Shown here one piece after another: positions 5,741-7,324 of a DNA stretch of 7,324 bases (the first letter of the stretch is position 1; each line of letters opens with the position of its first letter). The stretch lies in NCBI GenBank assembly GCA_003158355.1, contig PMIV01000048.1, positions 1-7,324 of the forward strand. Direction: 5' to 3'. Both the position numbers and the translations under genes were made by a program. The notes beneath the pieces were generated by a model. The model was given only the letters and a program-made list of their open reading frames with translations. It ran no database searches and was not told the origin of the DNA. Origin of the DNA: Anaerolineaceae bacterium. Its GTDB lineage: Bacteria; Chloroflexota; Anaerolineae; Anaerolineales; Anaerolineaceae.

Positions 5741-7324
5741 CTAGCGGTCAGCGATCTGCGGTACAGGGCGCCGAATCATAGCATCGATGGATGCATTGCT
5801 GGGTACCATCGGATAAACACTGTCTTCTTTTTCAACCTGGAAATCGATCACCACGCTGCCAGGGGTTTCCCTGGCTTTACAAATGGCATCAGCCACTTCG
5901 TCACGTCGGGTGACACGGATCCCGGTGAGGCCGTGTGCTTCGGCGATCTTCACAAAATCCGGACTCTTCATGGGGGTGGCAGAGTAACGCCGGTCATAGA
6001 AGAACTCCTGCCACTGACGTACCATGCCCAGGTAACCGTTATTCAAGATAGCCAGGTTGATCTTGATGCCTTCCTGCGCGGCTGTGGAGAGTTCTGCCTG
6101 AGTCATCTGAAAACCACCGTCGCCGGCAATGGCCCATACTTCCATTTCGGGGCGGGCAAATTTGGCGCCAATGGCCGCGGGTAAGCCGAAGCCCATTGTT
6201 CCCAATCCACCCGAGGTAATGGCGGTGTTTGGTTTGTCGTGCCGGTAATATTGAGCCGTCCACATCTGGTTCTGACCAACATCAGAAACAACCAGTGATT
6301 CACCGTTGGTATAGCGCCACAGATCGTTGATCACGTGGGCGGCATACAGGTGGCCGTTATCCGGCAGGTTCTGGATATTGCGAACTGAAGAATCGCCTTT
6401 CCATGCCTCAATTGTGGCTAACCATTCTGCATGATTGGCGGGCTGCACATTGGGCAGAATCTTTTGCAGGGTTTCTTTAAGATCACCGACCAGAGCGATA
6501 TCCACAGCAATGTTTTTGTTGATCTCTGAGGGATCGATTTCAATATGGATCTTTTTGGCATTAGGGGCAAAGGTGCTTGTTTTGCCGGTGACGCGGTCAT
6601 CAAAGCGCATTCCAAACGCCAGCAGCAGGTCGGCATTTTGAATAGTCTGATTGACCCAGGCTTCGCCGTGCATTCCCATCATGCCCAGCGATAGGGGATG
6701 ATTGCCCGGGAATCCGCTCAACCCTAACAGTGTGCTGGCAACCGGAGTTTGAGTACGTTCGGCGAATTCCAGCACTTCTTGCATGGCTCCACTAATTAAA
6801 ATACCGTGGCCGGCCAGGATGACAGGTCTTTGGGCTGATTGGATCATTTCAACGGCACGGCAGAGGTCCGCAGGCAGCGGACTGAAGTCGGGGCGGTATC
6901 CGGATATGTGAACAGGTCGATCGTCATATTCCCATTCAATTTCAGCCTGCTGCGCATCTTTGGTAATATCGATGAGCACAGGCCCGGGTCTGCCAGAACT
7001 GGCAATGAAGAAGGCTTCCCGGATTGTTGGGGCGATATCTTCTACTTTAGAGATCAAGTAATTGTGTTTGGTAATCGGCAGTGTGATGCCTGTGACATCT
7101 GTTTCTTGAAAGGCATCAAACCCGATCAAAGGACTGGCGACCTGCCCGGTGATGCAAACGATTGGGGAGGAATCCATTTGTGCAGTGACAATACCGGTGA
7201 TCAAATTGGTGGCACCCGGCCCGGAAGTTGCCAGGGCGACGCCCACCTTGCCGCAAGCGCGGGCATAACCATCCGCCATATGAGCGGCACCCTGTTCGTG
7301 GCGAACCAGAACGTGATGAATTGA
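5741..7324 (-). CDS. ilvB: acetolactate synthase large (catalytic) subunit, 5' end cut by the right window edge
   Basis: The visible 527 residues lack roughly the first 40-50 of the family's ~560-580. The frame stays open to the last base, so the internal Met at 7279 is not the start. At the visible N-terminus HHVLVRHEQGAAHMADG supplies the catalytic Glu that activates thiamine diphosphate (visible residue 10). TSGPGATN, the FAD/substrate segment GFDAFQETDV, GMRFDDRVTGK and the ThDP-Mg motif GDGGF with LNNGYLGMVRQWQ all follow in order, as in anabolic FAD-dependent acetohydroxyacid synthase. It joins two pyruvates, or pyruvate and 2-oxobutyrate, and pairs with the IlvN encoded 40 bp downstream. 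The presence of ilvN, the FAD-type motifs and the biosynthetic context argue against a catabolic AlsS. Ala replaces the Pro found at the equivalent of plant Pro197 (GQVAS). Confidence 0.96.
   Translation of the reverse strand, partial: SIHHVLVRHEQGAAHMADGYARACGKVGVALATSGPGATNLITGIVTAQMDSSPIVCITGQVASPLIGFDAFQETDVTGITLPITKHNYLISKVEDIAPTIREAFFIASSGRPGPVLIDITKDAQQAEIEWEYDDRPVHISGYRPDFSPLPADLCRAVEMIQSAQRPVILAGHGILISGAMQEVLEFAERTQTPVASTLLGLSGFPGNHPLSLGMMGMHGEAWVNQTIQNADLLLAFGMRFDDRVTGKTSTFAPNAKKIHIEIDPSEINKNIAVDIALVGDLKETLQKILPNVQPANHAEWLATIEAWKGDSSVRNIQNLPDNGHLYAAHVINDLWRYTNGESLVVSDVGQNQMWTAQYYRHDKPNTAITSGGLGTMGFGLPAAIGAKFARPEMEVWAIAGDGGFQMTQAELSTAAQEGIKINLAILNNGYLGMVRQWQEFFYDRRYSATPMKSPDFVKIAEAHGLTGIRVTRRDEVADAICKARETPGSVVIDFQVEKEDSVYPMVPSNASIDAMIRRPVPQIADR

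Noticed and set aside
5732..6184. 150-codon plus-strand open frame
   Set aside because: It lies antisense to the conserved ThDP-binding half of ilvB and has no recognisable motif, so it is a shadow frame.
6839..7324. 161-codon plus-strand open frame reaching the right edge
   Set aside because: It is antisense to ilvB, whose protein is conserved along the whole stretch. It matches no family I recognise, and its amino-acid composition looks like a shadow frame.

Overview
The window is a single, tightly packed, minus-strand biosynthetic operon for branched-chain amino acids. Transcription runs from the right edge to the left edge. The order is ilvB (5' end cut off), ilvN, ilvC, leuA, a small unrecognised gene of 58 codons (called orf58 here), leuC, leuD, and the first 59 codons of cimA (cut off by the left edge). 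Spacings are 40 bp, 32 bp, an 8-bp overlap, 34 bp, a 1-bp overlap, 15 bp and a 4-bp overlap. Less than 130 bp of the window is non-coding. No promoter, terminator, RNA gene, mobile element, repeat or CRISPR array is visible, and the operon promoter must lie beyond the right edge.

How the genes work together: IlvB/IlvN form acetohydroxyacid synthase, which condenses pyruvate with pyruvate (towards valine and leucine) or with 2-oxobutyrate (towards isoleucine). IlvC reduces and isomerises the product. LeuA commits 2-oxoisovalerate to leucine, and LeuC/LeuD isomerise 2-isopropylmalate. CimA makes (R)-citramalate from pyruvate and acetyl-CoA, so the organism can probably make 2-oxobutyrate for isoleucine without threonine. 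LeuCD probably also isomerise citramalate, which fits cimA being coupled to leuD. IlvD (dihydroxyacid dehydratase), LeuB (isopropylmalate dehydrogenase), IlvA and the transaminase are not in the window.

Organism: a bacterium of roughly balanced GC content, with strong AAGGAG/AGAGGAG ribosome binding sites and mostly ATG starts. IlvC resembles the Bacteroidota/fungal branch of ketol-acid reductoisomerases, while LeuC/LeuD resemble the classical bacterial (E. coli-like) two-subunit enzyme. The strong Shine-Dalgarno sites argue against Bacteroidota. From memory of similar gene orders, a Chloroflexota (Anaerolineae-type) bacterium is my best guess, held with modest confidence.

The one element that known pathway enzymes do not explain is orf58. 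It has a strong ribosome binding site and its stop codon overlaps the leuC start (TAATG), while leuC has no convincing ribosome binding site of its own. It is the best candidate for something undescribed here. The rest is ordinary core metabolism with a few lineage-specific variations.
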